A stretch of DNA of 64,000 bases from positions 620,001-684,000 of the forward strand of contig NZ_BMTW01000001.1 of assembly GCF_014649875.1 (NCBI RefSeq), read 5' to 3'. Below are positions 7,598 through 16,699 of this stretch, one piece after another (position 1 is the first letter of the stretch; each line of letters begins with the position of its first letter). Both the position numbers and the translations under genes were made by a program. Under the pieces are notes generated by a model that saw nothing but the letters and a program-made list of their open reading frames with translations, did not search any database and was not told the DNA's origin. The stretch is from Streptomyces rubiginosohelvolus (GTDB lineage: Bacteria > Actinomycetota > Actinomycetes > Streptomycetales > Streptomycetaceae).

Positions 7598-10021
7598 TCA
7601 GGTCCGCGCCCGGTTCCCCGTGCCCGTGCCCTTCAGCGCGTCCAGCGCGTACACGCAGCGGTCCTTGCTGCAGGCGTACACCACGCCCCCCTGCGCCACG
7701 GGCGAGCCCGTGATCTCTCCGCCCGTCGCCAGCTTCCAGCGGAGCTGGCCGCCCGCCGCGTCCAGGGTGTACAGCACATGGTCCGCCGAGCCGAAGTGCA
7801 CCCGGCCGTCCGCCACCACCGGCGCGCCCACCACGTCGCCGCCCGCCGCGAAGCGCCACTTCGGGGTGCCCGTGACCGCGTCCAGGGTGTACAGCGCGCT
7901 GCCGCTGCCGACGTGCACGTTGCCCACCGCGACCAGCACCGGTTCGATCGAGGAGCGGGCCTCCGTGGCGATCCGCCAGCGGTCCTTGCCGGTCGTCGCG
8001 TCCAGCGCGTACACCGTGCCGAGGTAGTCCGCGAGGTACACCCCGCCGCCGGTCACCGCCGGGCCCGGCGCGAACGCGGGCGGGGAGAGGAAGACCGCCG
8101 GGGCCTCGAAGTGCCAGCGCACCCGGCCGGAGCCGGTCTCCACCGCCAGCACCCGGGTGCCCGCCGCGACGTAGACGTAGCCGTCGGTGGCCGGGGTGAC
8201 CCGGACCGGGACGCCGCCGCAGGAAGCCGCGTCGCCGATCGGGTACGACCAGCGCTCCAGTCCCGTACGGGCGTCCAGCGCGCGGAGCCGGGCGTCCTGC
8301 CAGACGTACACCGTGCCGTCGTGGATGACCGGCCCGGCCTCCGCCGTCTCGAAGTCGCTCTGCGCGCCGGTGACTTCCCAGAGCTTCTCGCCGCTGGACG
8401 CCTCCCAGCCCTGCACACCGCCGCCCCGGGTCGCGGTCAGGACCGTGCCCCGGTCGGCCTTGAGCGCGTACACCCAGGCGTCGGTCGACAGGCGCCACTG
8501 CTCGGCGCCGGTCGTGGCGTCGAGCGCGTACAGCGAGGGGCCGTCCGAGGCGTGGATCCTGCCGCCCTCGACGGCCATCGCCCAGGCCACGTCGCGGGTC
8601 TTGAACTGGCGTCGGCCGTTGCCCACGTCCAGCGCGTGGACCTCGAAGGACGTCACGTACAGCAGATCGCCGGAGACGACGGGCGTCCCCCACACGTCGT
8701 TGGACATGCGGAAGCGCCAGGGCCGCCAGCGGTCGGGGGCGGGGGCCGCGGCGTCCGGGGCGGGGCCCGGGGGCGGGACGGCGGCGGTGGGGGCCGCGGC
8801 GGACGAGCCGTTGACCCCGGCGGGCGGACGGACCCAGCCGGTCGCGGGGGCCGGATGCGCGGCGGCCGCTCCGCGCCCCTCCCCGGCGCGCGGTCCGGGA
8901 CCGATCGGCACCTTCGCGCCGGGCAGCTGGACGGGCCCGCTGTCGGGAGCCGCGGACGGTCCCGCCGAAGGGGCAGGCCCGCCGGACATCGGCGAGGGCG
9001 AGGCCAGCGGGGAGGGCGAGCGCAGGTCGGCCCCGCTGCGCCAGGCGGTGTCCCGTTCCGGGGCCCTCGGGGGCTGCCGAGGGGGCGGCGGGGGTGACAC
9101 CGGGGCCGCGGGCGGCGCGGTCCGCCCGCCGCCCCGGCGGGCCTCGATCATCGCGGTGGCCCGGGAGGGCAGCCACGCCGAGGCCGTACCGCTGTCGTCG
9201 CCGCCGGAGGCGAAGAGGTGCGGGGCGAGCTGGGCCTGGAGGTCGGCGGGGCTGGGCCGCTGGGTGGCGTCCATCTGCATGCAGGACTCGATCAGCGGCC
9301 GCAGGTCGTCCGGCAGCCCTTCCAGGTCGGGGCCCTCGCGCAGCAGCATGAACACCGTCTCGACCGGGTTGGCCCCGTGGAAGGGGGCGTGCCCGGTGGC
9401 GGCGAAGACGAGGGTGGAGCCGAGCGAGAAGACGTCGCTGGCCCCGGTGACGCTGCGGGAGTCCCGGGCCTGTTCGGGCGACATGTACGCGGGCGTGCCG
9501 ACGGCGACGTTCGTCATGGTCAGGCGGGTGTTGGAGACGCCGGACGCGATACCGAAGTCGATCACCCGGGGACCGTCCTCGACGACGAGGACGTTGGACG
9601 GCTTCATGTCGCGGTGCACGAGACCCGCGCCGTGGATGGACTGGAGGGCCTCGGCGATACCGGCGGCCAGCCAGCGCACGGCCTGCGTCGGCATGGGACC
9701 ACACTCGTTCACTATCTCTTCGAGCGAGGGCGCGGGCACATAGGCGGTGGCGAGCCAGGGCACGGCGGCGCGCGGGTCGGCGTCGACCACGGCGGCGGTG
9801 TAGAACCCGCTGACGGCCCGGGCGGCCTCGACCTCGCGGGTGAAGCGGACCCGGAAGAGCTGGTCCTCGGCGAGCTCGGTCCGCACCGTCTTGATCGCCA
9901 CCCGCCGGCCGGACGCCGAGCGGGCGAGATAGACCAGCCCCATGCCGCCGGCCCCGAGCCGTCCCAGCACCTCGAACGGGCCGATCCGTCTCGGGTCGTG
10001 CTGCGTCAGCTGCTCCACCAC
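7598..10021 (-). CDS. afsK: AfsK Ser/Thr protein kinase with PQQ/beta-propeller domain
   Basis: An 807-aa Hanks-type kinase. Visible motifs are the G-loop LGAGGMG (22-28), VAIK with Lys44, the catalytic HRDMKPSN (136-143), DFG (155-157) and the activation segment through [11 protein letters not shown] Pro/Ala/Gly-rich linker (about 270-430) leads to a C-terminal propeller of VYALDA..TG.. repeats (about 440-800). It has no membrane helix. The match to remembered S. coelicolor AfsK is near-identical in the kinase and propeller. AfsK autophosphorylates on Thr168 and phosphorylates AfsR; with the GTG start at 10021 the activation-loop threonine here also falls at residue 168, which supports that start (GGGGAGG lies 10 bases upstream). 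In-frame sequence further upstream reads as non-coding. Confidence 0.93.
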   Translation of the reverse strand: MVEQLTQHDPRRIGPFEVLGRLGAGGMGLVYLARSASGRRVAIKTVRTELAEDQLFRVRFTREVEAARAVSGFYTAAVVDADPRAAVPWLATAYVPAPSLEEIVNECGPMPTQAVRWLAAGIAEALQSIHGAGLVHRDMKPSNVLVVEDGPRVIDFGIASGVSNTRLTMTNVAVGTPAYMSPEQARDSRSVTGASDVFSLGSTLVFAATGHAPFHGANPVETVFMLLREGPDLEGLPDDLRPLIESCMQMDATQRPSPADLQAQLAPHLFASGGDDSGTASAWLPSRATAMIEARRGGGRTAPPAAPVSPPPPPRQPPRAPERDTAWRSGADLRSPSPLASPSPMSGGPAPSAGPSAAPDSGPVQLPGAKVPIGPGPRAGEGRGAAAAHPAPATGWVRPPAGVNGSSAAAPTAAVPPPGPAPDAAAPAPDRWRPWRFRMSNDVWGTPVVSGDLLYVTSFEVHALDVGNGRRQFKTRDVAWAMAVEGGRIHASDGPSLYALDATTGAEQWRLSTDAWVYALKADRGTVLTATRGGGVQGWEASSGEKLWEVTGAQSDFETAEAGPVIHDGTVYVWQDARLRALDARTGLERWSYPIGDAASCGGVPVRVTPATDGYVYVAAGTRVLAVETGSGRVRWHFEAPAVFLSPPAFAPGPAVTGGGVYLADYLGTVYALDATTGKDRWRIATEARSSIEPVLVAVGNVHVGSGSALYTLDAVTGTPKWRFAAGGDVVGAPVVADGRVHFGSADHVLYTLDAAGGQLRWKLATGGEITGSPVAQGGVVYACSKDRCVYALDALKGTGTGNRART

Positions 10022-10205
10022 GTGCCTGCCACCTCCCCGTACGGACCTCGGCGACGAAGTCCGCGAATTACCGCCCGGTCGAATCCCGCCCTGCGCGCAC
10101 CCCGATTCTTCCTGGCTCGGGCCCCGGTTGCGAACCCGGGGGCGGATCGGGGTGTCCCATGTCACTTCATCCCGTATCCGTCCACACCGGGTTGACCCGC
10201 ACCGG

Positions 10206-11015
10206 TCAGGGAAGCAGTTCGCCGGGCTGCAGTACGGCGAAGGCGGCCCCCTGGTCGTCGTGGAGCACGGCCATCCTGCCGTAGGGGATGTCGAAGGGTG
10301 GCTGGGCGACCCGGCCGCCGAGCTGTACGGCGAGCTCGGCGGCGGCGTCGCAGTCGGCGACGGCGAAGTAGATGAGGAAGTAGCTCGGCATCTCGGCCGG
10401 GAACGCGTCCGTGATGACGCTGCGGCCGCCGACGGCGGTGTCCGGGCCGGGCTCGACGCCCTCGGGGGACCACATGCGGAAGTCGACCAGCGCTTCGGCG
10501 TCGTCGGAGACGTCGTGGCCCGCCTCGTCCAGGTCGGTGCCGTGGAAGCCGAAGACCTTCTCGTAGAAGGGGTCCACCCGGTCCGGCTGCCGGGTGTAGA
10601 CCTCGGTCCAGCAGAAGGAGCCGGGGTCGTTCTGCTTCTCGAAGCCCGCGCGCTCCTCCGGCTGCCAGAGCCCGAAGACGGCGCCCCCGGGGTCGGCCGC
10701 CTCCGCCACGATCCCGGCGGCCCCCGCCCGTACGGGGTCGGTGATGATCTGGCCGCCGTGCTCGCGGATCGAGGCGACGGTGGCCCGGATGTCGTCGGTG
10801 GAGAAGTAGACACCCCAGGCCGTGGGCATCCGGCCGTCCTTCTTGGCGGCGAGCGCGGCGACCAGGCGGCCGTCGCTGAGCGCGTCCGCGAAGGGCATGC
10901 CGTCGCCCGCCCGGAAGGTCCAGCCGAAGAGCCCGCCGTAGAAGCGCTTGCCCGCTTCGAGGTCGGAGAGCTGCACGTCCGCCCAGCACGGCGCGGAATG
11001 CGCGAATGCGGCCAT
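10206..11015 (-). CDS. Two-domain VOC (glyoxalase/bleomycin-resistance fold) protein, possible KbpA counterpart
   Basis: A 269-aa protein made of two vicinal-oxygen-chelate units. The first has [23 protein letters not shown] near the N-terminus and ends with [11 protein letters not shown]; the second has [23 protein letters not shown] and ends with [12 protein letters not shown]. The metal-site pattern is incomplete, so a binding role is as likely as catalysis. The start at 11015 has AAGGA 9 bases upstream. In S. coelicolor the gene next to afsK encodes KbpA (about 252 aa), an inhibitor of AfsK autophosphorylation. Position and size fit, but I cannot confirm homology from memory. Confidence 0.75.
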   Translation of the reverse strand: MAAFAHSAPCWADVQLSDLEAGKRFYGGLFGWTFRAGDGMPFADALSDGRLVAALAAKKDGRMPTAWGVYFSTDDIRATVASIREHGGQIITDPVRAGAAGIVAEAADPGGAVFGLWQPEERAGFEKQNDPGSFCWTEVYTRQPDRVDPFYEKVFGFHGTDLDEAGHDVSDDAEALVDFRMWSPEGVEPGPDTAVGGRSVITDAFPAEMPSYFLIYFAVADCDAAAELAVQLGGRVAQPPFDIPYGRMAVLHDDQGAAFAVLQPGELLP

Positions 11016-11159
11016 GGGACCGGGTCCTTCCGTAGCAGTGACGCCCGTCACAGTCAACGTAACGTCGCCTCCGGCCCCGCGCGCCCCGACGCACGGCGGA
11101 CGCCTGGCGGATGCACCTATAGAGAACATTTGCCCGGTCGGTGAAGAGGTCGCCCAGCA

Positions 11160-11205
11160 TGTGGACGAAAGTTGTCCACCGAAGTTATCCACAGGCTGTT
11201 GATAA
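11160..11205. promoter_or_regulatory. Cluster of four DnaA-box-like sites
   Basis: Within 46 bp lie, in alternating orientation, TCGTCCACA (minus strand, 11160-11168), TTGTCCACC (11172-11180), TTATCCACA (11185-11193) and TTATCAACA (minus strand, 11197-11205). The Streptomyces DnaA consensus is (T/C)(T/C)(G/A/C)TCCACA; two sites match fully and two differ by one base. The cluster lies in the 345-bp divergent intergenic region between the VOC and TetR genes. Confidence 0.6.
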
Positions 11206-11360
11206 CATTTACCGTACGTAACACTCCCAGCTCCGCCGCCCTCGCGGGCGGCGGCCGAAAACCGTCGCTCCCCGCCCCCGCGCACCCCGCCGATCCTGCG
11301 CCGTTCCCCATTTGCAGTCGGCCGAATCGCGCTCCCATCACCCCTCGGTAAGCTGACGGC

Positions 11361-12008
11361 ATGACAGGACAAGTACGCACCGTCGACGGCCGCGTGGCCG
11401 GTCGACGCGGTCAGGCGACGCGGCAGAAGCTGCTCGACTGCCTCAGCGAGATGCTCAGCTCCTCGCCGTACCGGGACGTCAAAGTCATCGACGTCGCCCG
11501 GAAGGCCGGGACTTCACCCGCGACTTTCTACCAGTACTTCCCCGATGTGGAGGGCGCCGTCCTCGAAATCGCCGAGGAAGTCGCCAAGGAGGGTGCCGGA
11601 CTGACCGAACTGGTCGCCGGACGCTCCTGGGTCGGCAAAGCCGGCTGGACCACCTCCGAGCAACTCGTCGAAGGATTCCTCGACTTCTGGCGGCACAACG
11701 ACGCGATCCTCCGTGTGATCGACCTCGGCGCGGCCGAGGGGGACAAACGGTTCTACAAGATCCGGATGAAGATCCTGAACTCGGTCACCAACTCCCTCAC
11801 GGATTCGGTGAAGGAGCTCCAGAGCAAGGGCAAGGTCGACAAGGACGTCAGCCCGGCGGCGATGGCGGGCTCCCTGGTGGCGATGCTGGCCGCGGTCGCC
11901 TCGCACCAGAAGGGCTTCACCACCTGGGGCGTGAAGCAGGCCGAACTGCGCCCGAACCTGGCGCTGTTGGTCCACCTCGGCATCACCGGCAAGAAGCCGA
12001 CGAAGTAG
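11361..12008 (+). CDS. TetR-family transcriptional regulator
   Basis: A 215-aa one-domain repressor. The N-terminal helix-turn-helix is clear (RQKLLDCLSEML then VIDVARKAGTSPATFYQYFPDVEGAVLEIAEEV, residues 20-75). The C-terminal ligand domain is helical and unremarkable. It diverges from the VOC gene across the DnaA-box cluster and ends in a strong hairpin. I see no copy of the CTGAC-N5-GTCAG palindrome upstream; only a half-site occurs near the start codon (CTGAC at 11353). There is no direct evidence that it controls the acyl-CoA regulon, although it is the nearest TetR to its first copies. Confidence 0.85.
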   Translation: MTGQVRTVDGRVAGRRGQATRQKLLDCLSEMLSSSPYRDVKVIDVARKAGTSPATFYQYFPDVEGAVLEIAEEVAKEGAGLTELVAGRSWVGKAGWTTSEQLVEGFLDFWRHNDAILRVIDLGAAEGDKRFYKIRMKILNSVTNSLTDSVKELQSKGKVDKDVSPAAMAGSLVAMLAAVASHQKGFTTWGVKQAELRPNLALLVHLGITGKKPTK

Positions 12009-12035
12009 GCCCACCCCCGCCACGTCCTGTCTCAC

Positions 12036-12080
12036 CGACGGCGGACCACCCCACGCACCCCTGCGGGTGGTCCGCCGTCG
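12036..12080. terminator. Hairpin terminator after the TetR gene
   Basis: A perfect 16-bp inverted repeat (arms 12036-12051 and 12065-12080) starts 27 bp after the TetR stop. The rest of the 144-bp gap to the convergent reductase gene holds nothing else I can name. Confidence 0.75.
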
Positions 12081-12152
12081 GCGTCCCCGGACGATGCCCG
12101 CACTCTCCGTTTCCGGCCACCCCGGACGACGTCCGCGACCGCCGCTCTCCGG

Positions 12153-12638
12153 CTACCGCCGCTCCAGCCGGAACAGCCGGATCTCCCGCTCCACCCGTCG
12201 CTGGTACGCCGCGTACGGCGGCCAGAACGCGAGCGCGGCCTGCCACACCCGGGCCCGCTCCTCGCCCTCCAGCAGGGTCGCGCGTACGGGGATGTCCCGG
12301 CCGCGCCAGTTGACGACGGCCGCGTCCGGGCGGGCCAGCAGGTTCGCGGTCCAGGCCGGGTGACCCGTACGGCCGAAGTTGCTGCCGACCAGGATCCAGG
12401 CGCCCTCCACCTCCCCCTCGGGCATACAGGCCAGCGGGGTGGTCCTCGGCCGGCCCGTGCGCGCCCCCGGCACCGTGAGGACGAGCCCCGGCAGCATCCG
12501 GGCGCTGAGCAGCACCCTGCCCCGGGTGAGCCGGTGCACGGCCCGGTCCAGGACGGGAACCACGCGCGGGGCGATCAGCGCGAAGGCCCGGGTCGAGGAG
12601 ACCCGCTGGACCAGCCGCACGCCCCGGGCGCCGGTCAC
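12153..12638 (-). CDS. Deazaflavin (F420)-dependent nitroreductase-family protein
   Basis: A 161-aa protein of the DDN/PF04075 type with a split-barrel flavin fold that uses coenzyme F420. Typical features are LTVPGARTGRPRTTPL (about residues 54-70), WILVGSNFGRTGHPAW (about 82-97) and NLLARPDAAV. The ATG overlaps the stop of the acyl-CoA dehydrogenase gene (ATGA, 12635-12638), so the two are translationally coupled. This implies a reductive step on the same acyl substrate or an electron-transfer companion. Confidence 0.82.
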   Translation of the reverse strand: MTGARGVRLVQRVSSTRAFALIAPRVVPVLDRAVHRLTRGRVLLSARMLPGLVLTVPGARTGRPRTTPLACMPEGEVEGAWILVGSNFGRTGHPAWTANLLARPDAAVVNWRGRDIPVRATLLEGEERARVWQAALAFWPPYAAYQRRVEREIRLFRLERR

Positions 12639-13840
12639 CGGACGCCCGCCCCGTGCAGGACCCCGGAAGCGCCGGTGGCGGGCCCGAAGAGTCCGGCCCG
12701 CTGCGCCGCGTGGTCGCGCAGCCGGTGGACCGGGCCGAAGAGCAGCTCGTCGCCCGCCGCCCGTTTGAGGTAGCGGTGCGCCTCGTGCTCCCAGGTGAAG
12801 CCGATGCCGCCGTGCAGCTGGACGGCCTCACCGGTGGTGATCCTGGCCGCCTCCAGGGCCTGGGCGAGCGCGAGCGGCCCGGCCTCCGGGTCCCGGGCGG
12901 CGTGGTACGCGGCGGAGCGGGCCGCCTCGACCCGTACGTACAGGTCGGCGAGGCGGTGCTTGACGGCCTGGAACGATGCGATGGCCCTGCCGAACTGTTC
13001 GCGCGCCTTCACGTACTCCACGGTGCGCTCCAGAGCGCTCGCCGCCGTCCCGACCGCCTCGGCGGCGAGGATCGCGGCGGCCGTGCGCCCAGCGGCGGCG
13101 AGGGCGGCGGCCGCGTCGGCGGTGTCGTCCGCGCCGAGCGGCTCGGCGGGGGTGTCGCGCAGTTCGAGGCGGGCCAGGGGGCGGGTCTCGTCGAGGGCGG
13201 TGAGCCGGGTGCGGACGAGCCCGGGCGCATCGCCGGGCACCAGGAAGAGCTGCGTACGGCTGCGCGGGTAGCCCCCGGCGTGGGCGGCGACCAGGAGCAG
13301 CCCGGCGCTGTGCCCGTCGAGCACCCGGTCGGCCTCCCCGTAGAGCCGTCGCCCACCCGCCTCCCCGTGGGCCTGGATGCCGCCGGCCCGGCCGCCGCCC
13401 GCCCAGGTTCCGTCGAGGTTGTCGCCGGTGAGGCCGAGGGCGGTGGCGAGCGAGCCGCCGGGGAGGGCGAGGGCGGCGGTCAGGGTCCCGTCGGCGATCC
13501 GGGGCAGGAGGGCGGCCCGCTGGTCCGGGGTGCCGAGGGCGGCGATCAGGGGTGCGGTGAGGGCGGCGGTGGCGAGGAGCGGTGAGGGCAGCAGCGCCCG
13601 CCCGGTCTCCTCGCAGGCGAGGGCCAGCTCGGTGGTGGTGCAGCCGGCCCCGCCGTACTCCTCCGCGAGGGCGAGGCCCGGCAGCCCGAGATCCCCGGCG
13701 AGCCGGCGCCACAGGGCCGGGTCGTAGCCCTCGGCGGTGCGCACGGCGGCGGGGATCGCGTCGGGTCCCGTGTGCCGGGCGAGCAGGTCGCGCAGGGTGC
13801 GGCGGATCTCGTGCTGTTCCGCGGTGAAGGCGGCGTCCAT
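12635..13840 (-). CDS. Acyl-CoA dehydrogenase, steroid-type FadE subunit
   Basis: A 401-aa acyl-CoA dehydrogenase. It has an N-terminal helical domain (FTAEQHEIRRTLRDLLARH), a middle beta domain, and a C-terminal domain with REQFGRAIASFQAVKHRLADLYV and LHGGIGFTWEHEAHRYLKRA near the C-terminus. This C-terminal signature groups it with the 44141 protein and differs from the EIQRNIIAERVLG type at 39994 and 45279. In actinobacterial steroid catabolism, such unlike subunits pair as alpha2beta2 enzymes. It starts at 13840 with AAGGAG 7 bases upstream; operator b lies 39 bp before the start codon. It is first in an operon with the F420-type reductase. Confidence 0.85.
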   Translation of the reverse strand: MDAAFTAEQHEIRRTLRDLLARHTGPDAIPAAVRTAEGYDPALWRRLAGDLGLPGLALAEEYGGAGCTTTELALACEETGRALLPSPLLATAALTAPLIAALGTPDQRAALLPRIADGTLTAALALPGGSLATALGLTGDNLDGTWAGGGRAGGIQAHGEAGGRRLYGEADRVLDGHSAGLLLVAAHAGGYPRSRTQLFLVPGDAPGLVRTRLTALDETRPLARLELRDTPAEPLGADDTADAAAALAAAGRTAAAILAAEAVGTAASALERTVEYVKAREQFGRAIASFQAVKHRLADLYVRVEAARSAAYHAARDPEAGPLALAQALEAARITTGEAVQLHGGIGFTWEHEAHRYLKRAAGDELLFGPVHRLRDHAAQRAGLFGPATGASGVLHGAGVR

Positions 13841-13879
13841 CTGCGGGCTCCTTCCGCCCAGGGGTCGGCGACCCCTGAT

Positions 13880-13894
13880 CTGACGAGCCGTCAT
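13880..13894. promoter_or_regulatory. Palindromic operator b of the acyl-CoA regulon
   Basis: CTGACGAGCCGTCAT has one mismatch in the right arm. It lies 39 bp upstream of the minus-strand acyl-CoA dehydrogenase start. Confidence 0.6.
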
Positions 13895-13983
13895 GTTAGG
13901 CGCGGGGGACGGTAATTCCCAGAGTCGCGCAGACGCGCGGGGCGAGGAAGGTGTCGCGCACGCCTGGTTGCCGACGTTCATAT

Positions 13984-13998
13984 CTGATGTACCGTCAG
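13984..13998. promoter_or_regulatory. Palindromic operator c of the acyl-CoA regulon
   Basis: CTGATGTACCGTCAG ends only 4 bp before the ATG of the LTP gene at 14003, so it must overlap the transcription start. The gene has no Shine-Dalgarno sequence and may be leaderless. Confidence 0.65.
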
Positions 13999-14002
13999 AT
14001 TC

Positions 14003-15175
14003 ATGTCTGCCTCCCGCCCCCGCAAGGTCGCCGTCGTCGGCGTGGCGCTCGCGGACTGCGGCCGCGTCGACGACGCCACGTCGTACGCCCTGCACGCCCA
14101 GGCCGCCCGCCGCGCCCTCGCCGACTCCGGCCTCGACCGCTCGGTCGTCGACGGCTTCGCCTCGGCGGGGCTCGGGACCCTGGCCCCGGTGGAGGTCGCC
14201 GAGTATCTGGGGCTGCGGCCGACCTGGGTCGACTCGACGGCGGTGGGCGGCGCCACCTGGGAGGTGATGGCCGCCCACGCGGCGGACGCCATCGCCGCGG
14301 GCCGGGCCCGGGCCGTGCTCCTCGTCTACGGGTCGACGGCCCGGGCCGACATCAGGGCGGGCCGCCGCACCTCGAACCTGTCGTTCGGGGCGCGGGGGCC
14401 GGCGCAGTTCGAAGTGCCGTACGGGCACAGCCTGATCGCCAAGTACGCGATGGCCGCCCGCCGGCACATGCACGAGTACGGCACGACCCTGGAGCAGCTC
14501 GCCGAGGTGGCGGTGACGGCGCGGGCGAACGCGGCGGCGAACCCGGAGGCGATGTTCCGGGACCCGATCACGGTCGAGGACGTCCTCTCCGGCCCCATGA
14601 TCGCGGACCCGTTCACCAAGCTGCACTGCTGCATCCGCAGCGACGGTGGCTGCGCGGTGCTGCTGGCCGCCGAGGAGTACGTACCGGACACCGCGAAGGC
14701 ACCGGTGTGGATCCTCGGCACCGGGGAGCACACCTCGCACGCCACGATGTCCGAGTGGGAGGACTTCACGGTCTCCCCCGCCGCCGTCTCCGGCCGCCTC
14801 GCCTTCGAACGGGCCGGGGTGCGCCCGGCCGACATCGACCTGGCCGAGATCTACGACGCGTTCACGTACATGACGCTGGTGACGCTGGAGGACCTGGGTT
14901 TCTGTGCGAAGGGCGAGGGCGGCGCCTTCGTCGAGAAGGGCCGCACCGGTCTGCGCGGCGAGCTCCCGGTGAACACGGACGGCGGCGGCCTGTCCGCCTG
15001 CCACCCCGGGATGCGCGGGCTGTTCCTGCTGGTGGAGGCGGTACGGCAGTTGCGCGGCGAGGCGGGGCTCCGGCAGGTGAGCCGGCCCGGGGGCGGGCTG
15101 CCGGAGCTGGCGGTGGCGTCGGGGACGGGCGGCTGGTTCTGCTCGTCGGGGACGGTGGTGCTGGGGCGGGGGTGA
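14003..15175 (+). CDS. Thiolase-fold lipid-transfer protein, Ltp3/Ltp4-like
   Basis: This 390-aa SCP-x/DitF-type protein is a paralogue of the one at 3700. Shared features are the N-terminal VVGVALADCG, RRHMHEYG near residue 153, IYDAFTYM with Tyr284, FCAKGEGGAF and LPVNTDGGGLS. Here the segment after GGGLS reads ACHPGM (Cys333-His334), which restores the histidine of true thiolases where the 3700 protein has Tyr337. Function therefore probably differs between the two: thiolytic or acyl-transfer chemistry rather than retro-aldol. No DUF35 gene is adjacent; the nearest separate one is at 22525. The start follows operator c by 4 bp with no ribosome-binding site. Confidence 0.8.
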   Translation: MSASRPRKVAVVGVALADCGRVDDATSYALHAQAARRALADSGLDRSVVDGFASAGLGTLAPVEVAEYLGLRPTWVDSTAVGGATWEVMAAHAADAIAAGRARAVLLVYGSTARADIRAGRRTSNLSFGARGPAQFEVPYGHSLIAKYAMAARRHMHEYGTTLEQLAEVAVTARANAAANPEAMFRDPITVEDVLSGPMIADPFTKLHCCIRSDGGCAVLLAAEEYVPDTAKAPVWILGTGEHTSHATMSEWEDFTVSPAAVSGRLAFERAGVRPADIDLAEIYDAFTYMTLVTLEDLGFCAKGEGGAFVEKGRTGLRGELPVNTDGGGLSACHPGMRGLFLLVEAVRQLRGEAGLRQVSRPGGGLPELAVASGTGGWFCSSGTVVLGRG

Positions 15176-15187
15176 GGTGCCCCGGCC

Positions 15188-15592
15188 TCAGAGCCCCACG
15201 ACGGTGACGGCGCTCTCCAGGCCCTTGAAGTCGTCGGCGTTGCGGGTGAAGAGCGGCAGGCCCCGGACCGACGCGATGGACGCGATCATCAGGTCCATGC
15301 GGCGCGGCCGGGGATCGCGCCGGGCCGCGAGGACGAGGGCGACAAGGGTCCCGTACCGCGCGGCGGCGTCCCCGTCGAACGGCAGCGGCTCGAAGTCCGC
15401 GACGGCCGCGCCCAGCTTCTCCATTCGGGCCGCCCGGACCAACGGGTCCTTCGCCATGGCCACGCCTTGCTGGAGTTCGGCCAGGGAGATCGCCGTGAGG
15501 GCGGGCAGCATGGGCAGCCGCTCCGGCTCCAGCAGGTCGAGGTCGATGTACGTACAGGTGTCGAGCACTCCCGTGCGGTGCCGCTCAGCCAC
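15188..15592 (-). CDS. PIN-domain toxin, VapC-like
   Basis: A 134-aa PIN-domain ribonuclease. The acidic triad/tetrad is visible: Asp11 in VLDTCTYID, Glu39 in SLAELQQG, Asp100 in RRMDLMIAS and Asp120/121 in TRNADDF. It overlaps the preceding antitoxin gene by 8 bp, as in most type II toxin-antitoxin operons. Its substrate (tRNA, rRNA or mRNA) cannot be told from sequence. It ends 12 bp from the convergent LTP gene. Confidence 0.85.
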   Translation of the reverse strand: MAERHRTGVLDTCTYIDLDLLEPERLPMLPALTAISLAELQQGVAMAKDPLVRAARMEKLGAAVADFEPLPFDGDAAARYGTLVALVLAARRDPRPRRMDLMIASIASVRGLPLFTRNADDFKGLESAVTVVGL

Positions 15593-15863
15593 CGTTGCGC
15601 TCCCACACGTCGTCGTCGCCGACCCGGTCCTCCGTGCCGAAGAACTCGTCCGCCTCGCGGCGCAGCAGGTCTCCGTCGACCCGGGGCAGCCGCCGGTGCC
15701 GGGCCACGAGCTCCTCGGCGCCGAGCTGCCTCTTGCGACTCAGCGGACGCAGTTCGGCGACCTCTATGCCGTTGCGGGTGATGTGGAAGGTCTCCCCGCC
15801 CTCCACCGCGTCCATGACCTCGGCGGAGTTGTTCCGGAACTCCCGCTGCGTAATGGTCTTCAT
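15585..15863 (-). CDS. Phd/YefM-type antitoxin
   Basis: A 92-aa antitoxin. Its N-terminus MKTITQREFRNNSAEVMDAVEGGETFHITRNG is the classic Phd/YefM DNA-binding domain, and the acidic C-terminus (DEFFGTEDRVGDDDVWE) would wrap the PIN toxin. I start it at the ATG of 15863; in-frame sequence further upstream is the antisense of pdxH. The antitoxin precedes the toxin and probably autoregulates from the 52-bp gap to the divergent pdxH. Confidence 0.85.
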   Translation of the reverse strand: MKTITQREFRNNSAEVMDAVEGGETFHITRNGIEVAELRPLSRKRQLGAEELVARHRRLPRVDGDLLRREADEFFGTEDRVGDDDVWERNGG

Positions 15864-15915
15864 GACCCCACGGTAGCGCGCCGTGTCCCGTGGTGCTACA
15901 TAGGAGGACCGCCCC

Positions 15916-16620
15916 ATGCGGTCCAATGACCCCATGACCGACGACACCGCCCAGCGCTCCTTCCGCGACCTCCTGCACGCCCAGCGCGTCTGGGACACCG
16001 AGCTGCCCGCCTTCGATCCGGAGACGGCCCCGCCCGCGCCTCTCGCCCTCTTCCACACCTGGTTCGCCGAGACCGTGGCGGCGGGGCAGCCCGAGCCGCA
16101 CGCGATGGCGCTGGCCACGGCCGACGCCGAAGGGCTCCCCGACGTCCGCACGCTGCTCCTGCACGACGCCGACGAGCGGGGCTGGCACTTCGCCTCCCAC
16201 GCCACCAGCGCCAAGGGCCACCAGCTCGCCGCCCGCCCGCACGCCGCGCTCGGCTTCTACTGGCCCGCGCAGGGCCGGCAGGTACGGGTCCGGGGCCCGG
16301 TCGTCCGCTGCACCCCGGCCGAGAGCCACGCCGACCTGCACGCCCGGTCCACCGGGGCGCTGGCCGCCGCGCTGACCGGGGCGCAGAGCGAGGTCGTCGG
16401 CTCGGTGGCGGAGCTGCACCGGACGGCGGACGCGGCCTGGGACCGGGCGGTGGCGGAGCCGGACGCGGAGGCCCCGACCTGGACCCGGTACGTGGTCGAG
16501 CCGGCCGAGGTCGAGTTCTTCCAGGGCGATGCCCGGCGCCGCCACGTCCGGCTGCGCTACCGCCGTACCGAGGGCGGCGGCACGGGCGGCGACTGGACGC
16601 GGGAGCTGCTCTGGCCCTGA
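15916..16620 (+). CDS. pdxH: Pyridoxamine 5'-phosphate oxidase
   Basis: A 234-aa FMN enzyme that makes pyridoxal 5'-phosphate from PNP or PMP. Family motifs are EPHAMALATAD near residue 54, DVRTLLLHDADERGWHFASHATSAKGHQL (substrate and FMN contacts), GFYWPAQGRQVRVRGPV near residue 112, and the C-terminal RRRHVRLRYRR. The tail is WTRELLWP, close to the usual W..xRLxP ending. An alternative ATG seven codons in (15934) is possible. It is divergent from the toxin-antitoxin pair. Confidence 0.88.
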   Translation: MRSNDPMTDDTAQRSFRDLLHAQRVWDTELPAFDPETAPPAPLALFHTWFAETVAAGQPEPHAMALATADAEGLPDVRTLLLHDADERGWHFASHATSAKGHQLAARPHAALGFYWPAQGRQVRVRGPVVRCTPAESHADLHARSTGALAAALTGAQSEVVGSVAELHRTADAAWDRAVAEPDAEAPTWTRYVVEPAEVEFFQGDARRRHVRLRYRRTEGGGTGGDWTRELLWP

Positions 16621-16699
16621 CCGGTGCAGACAGCACGTTTATCCGGTTCTCACCGTTAAGGGGCACTATGGGAGACAGCTGAGCTGTTGGGAGGCATCG

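Noticed and set aside
11209..11221. TTACCGTACGTAA dyad upstream of the TetR gene as a TetR operator
   Set aside because: Arms are only 4 bp and the sequence is not repeated elsewhere; support is too weak.
11353..11367. CTGAC half-site at the TetR start codon as an eleventh regulon operator
   Set aside because: The right half reads GACAG instead of GTCAG, so there is no dyad.
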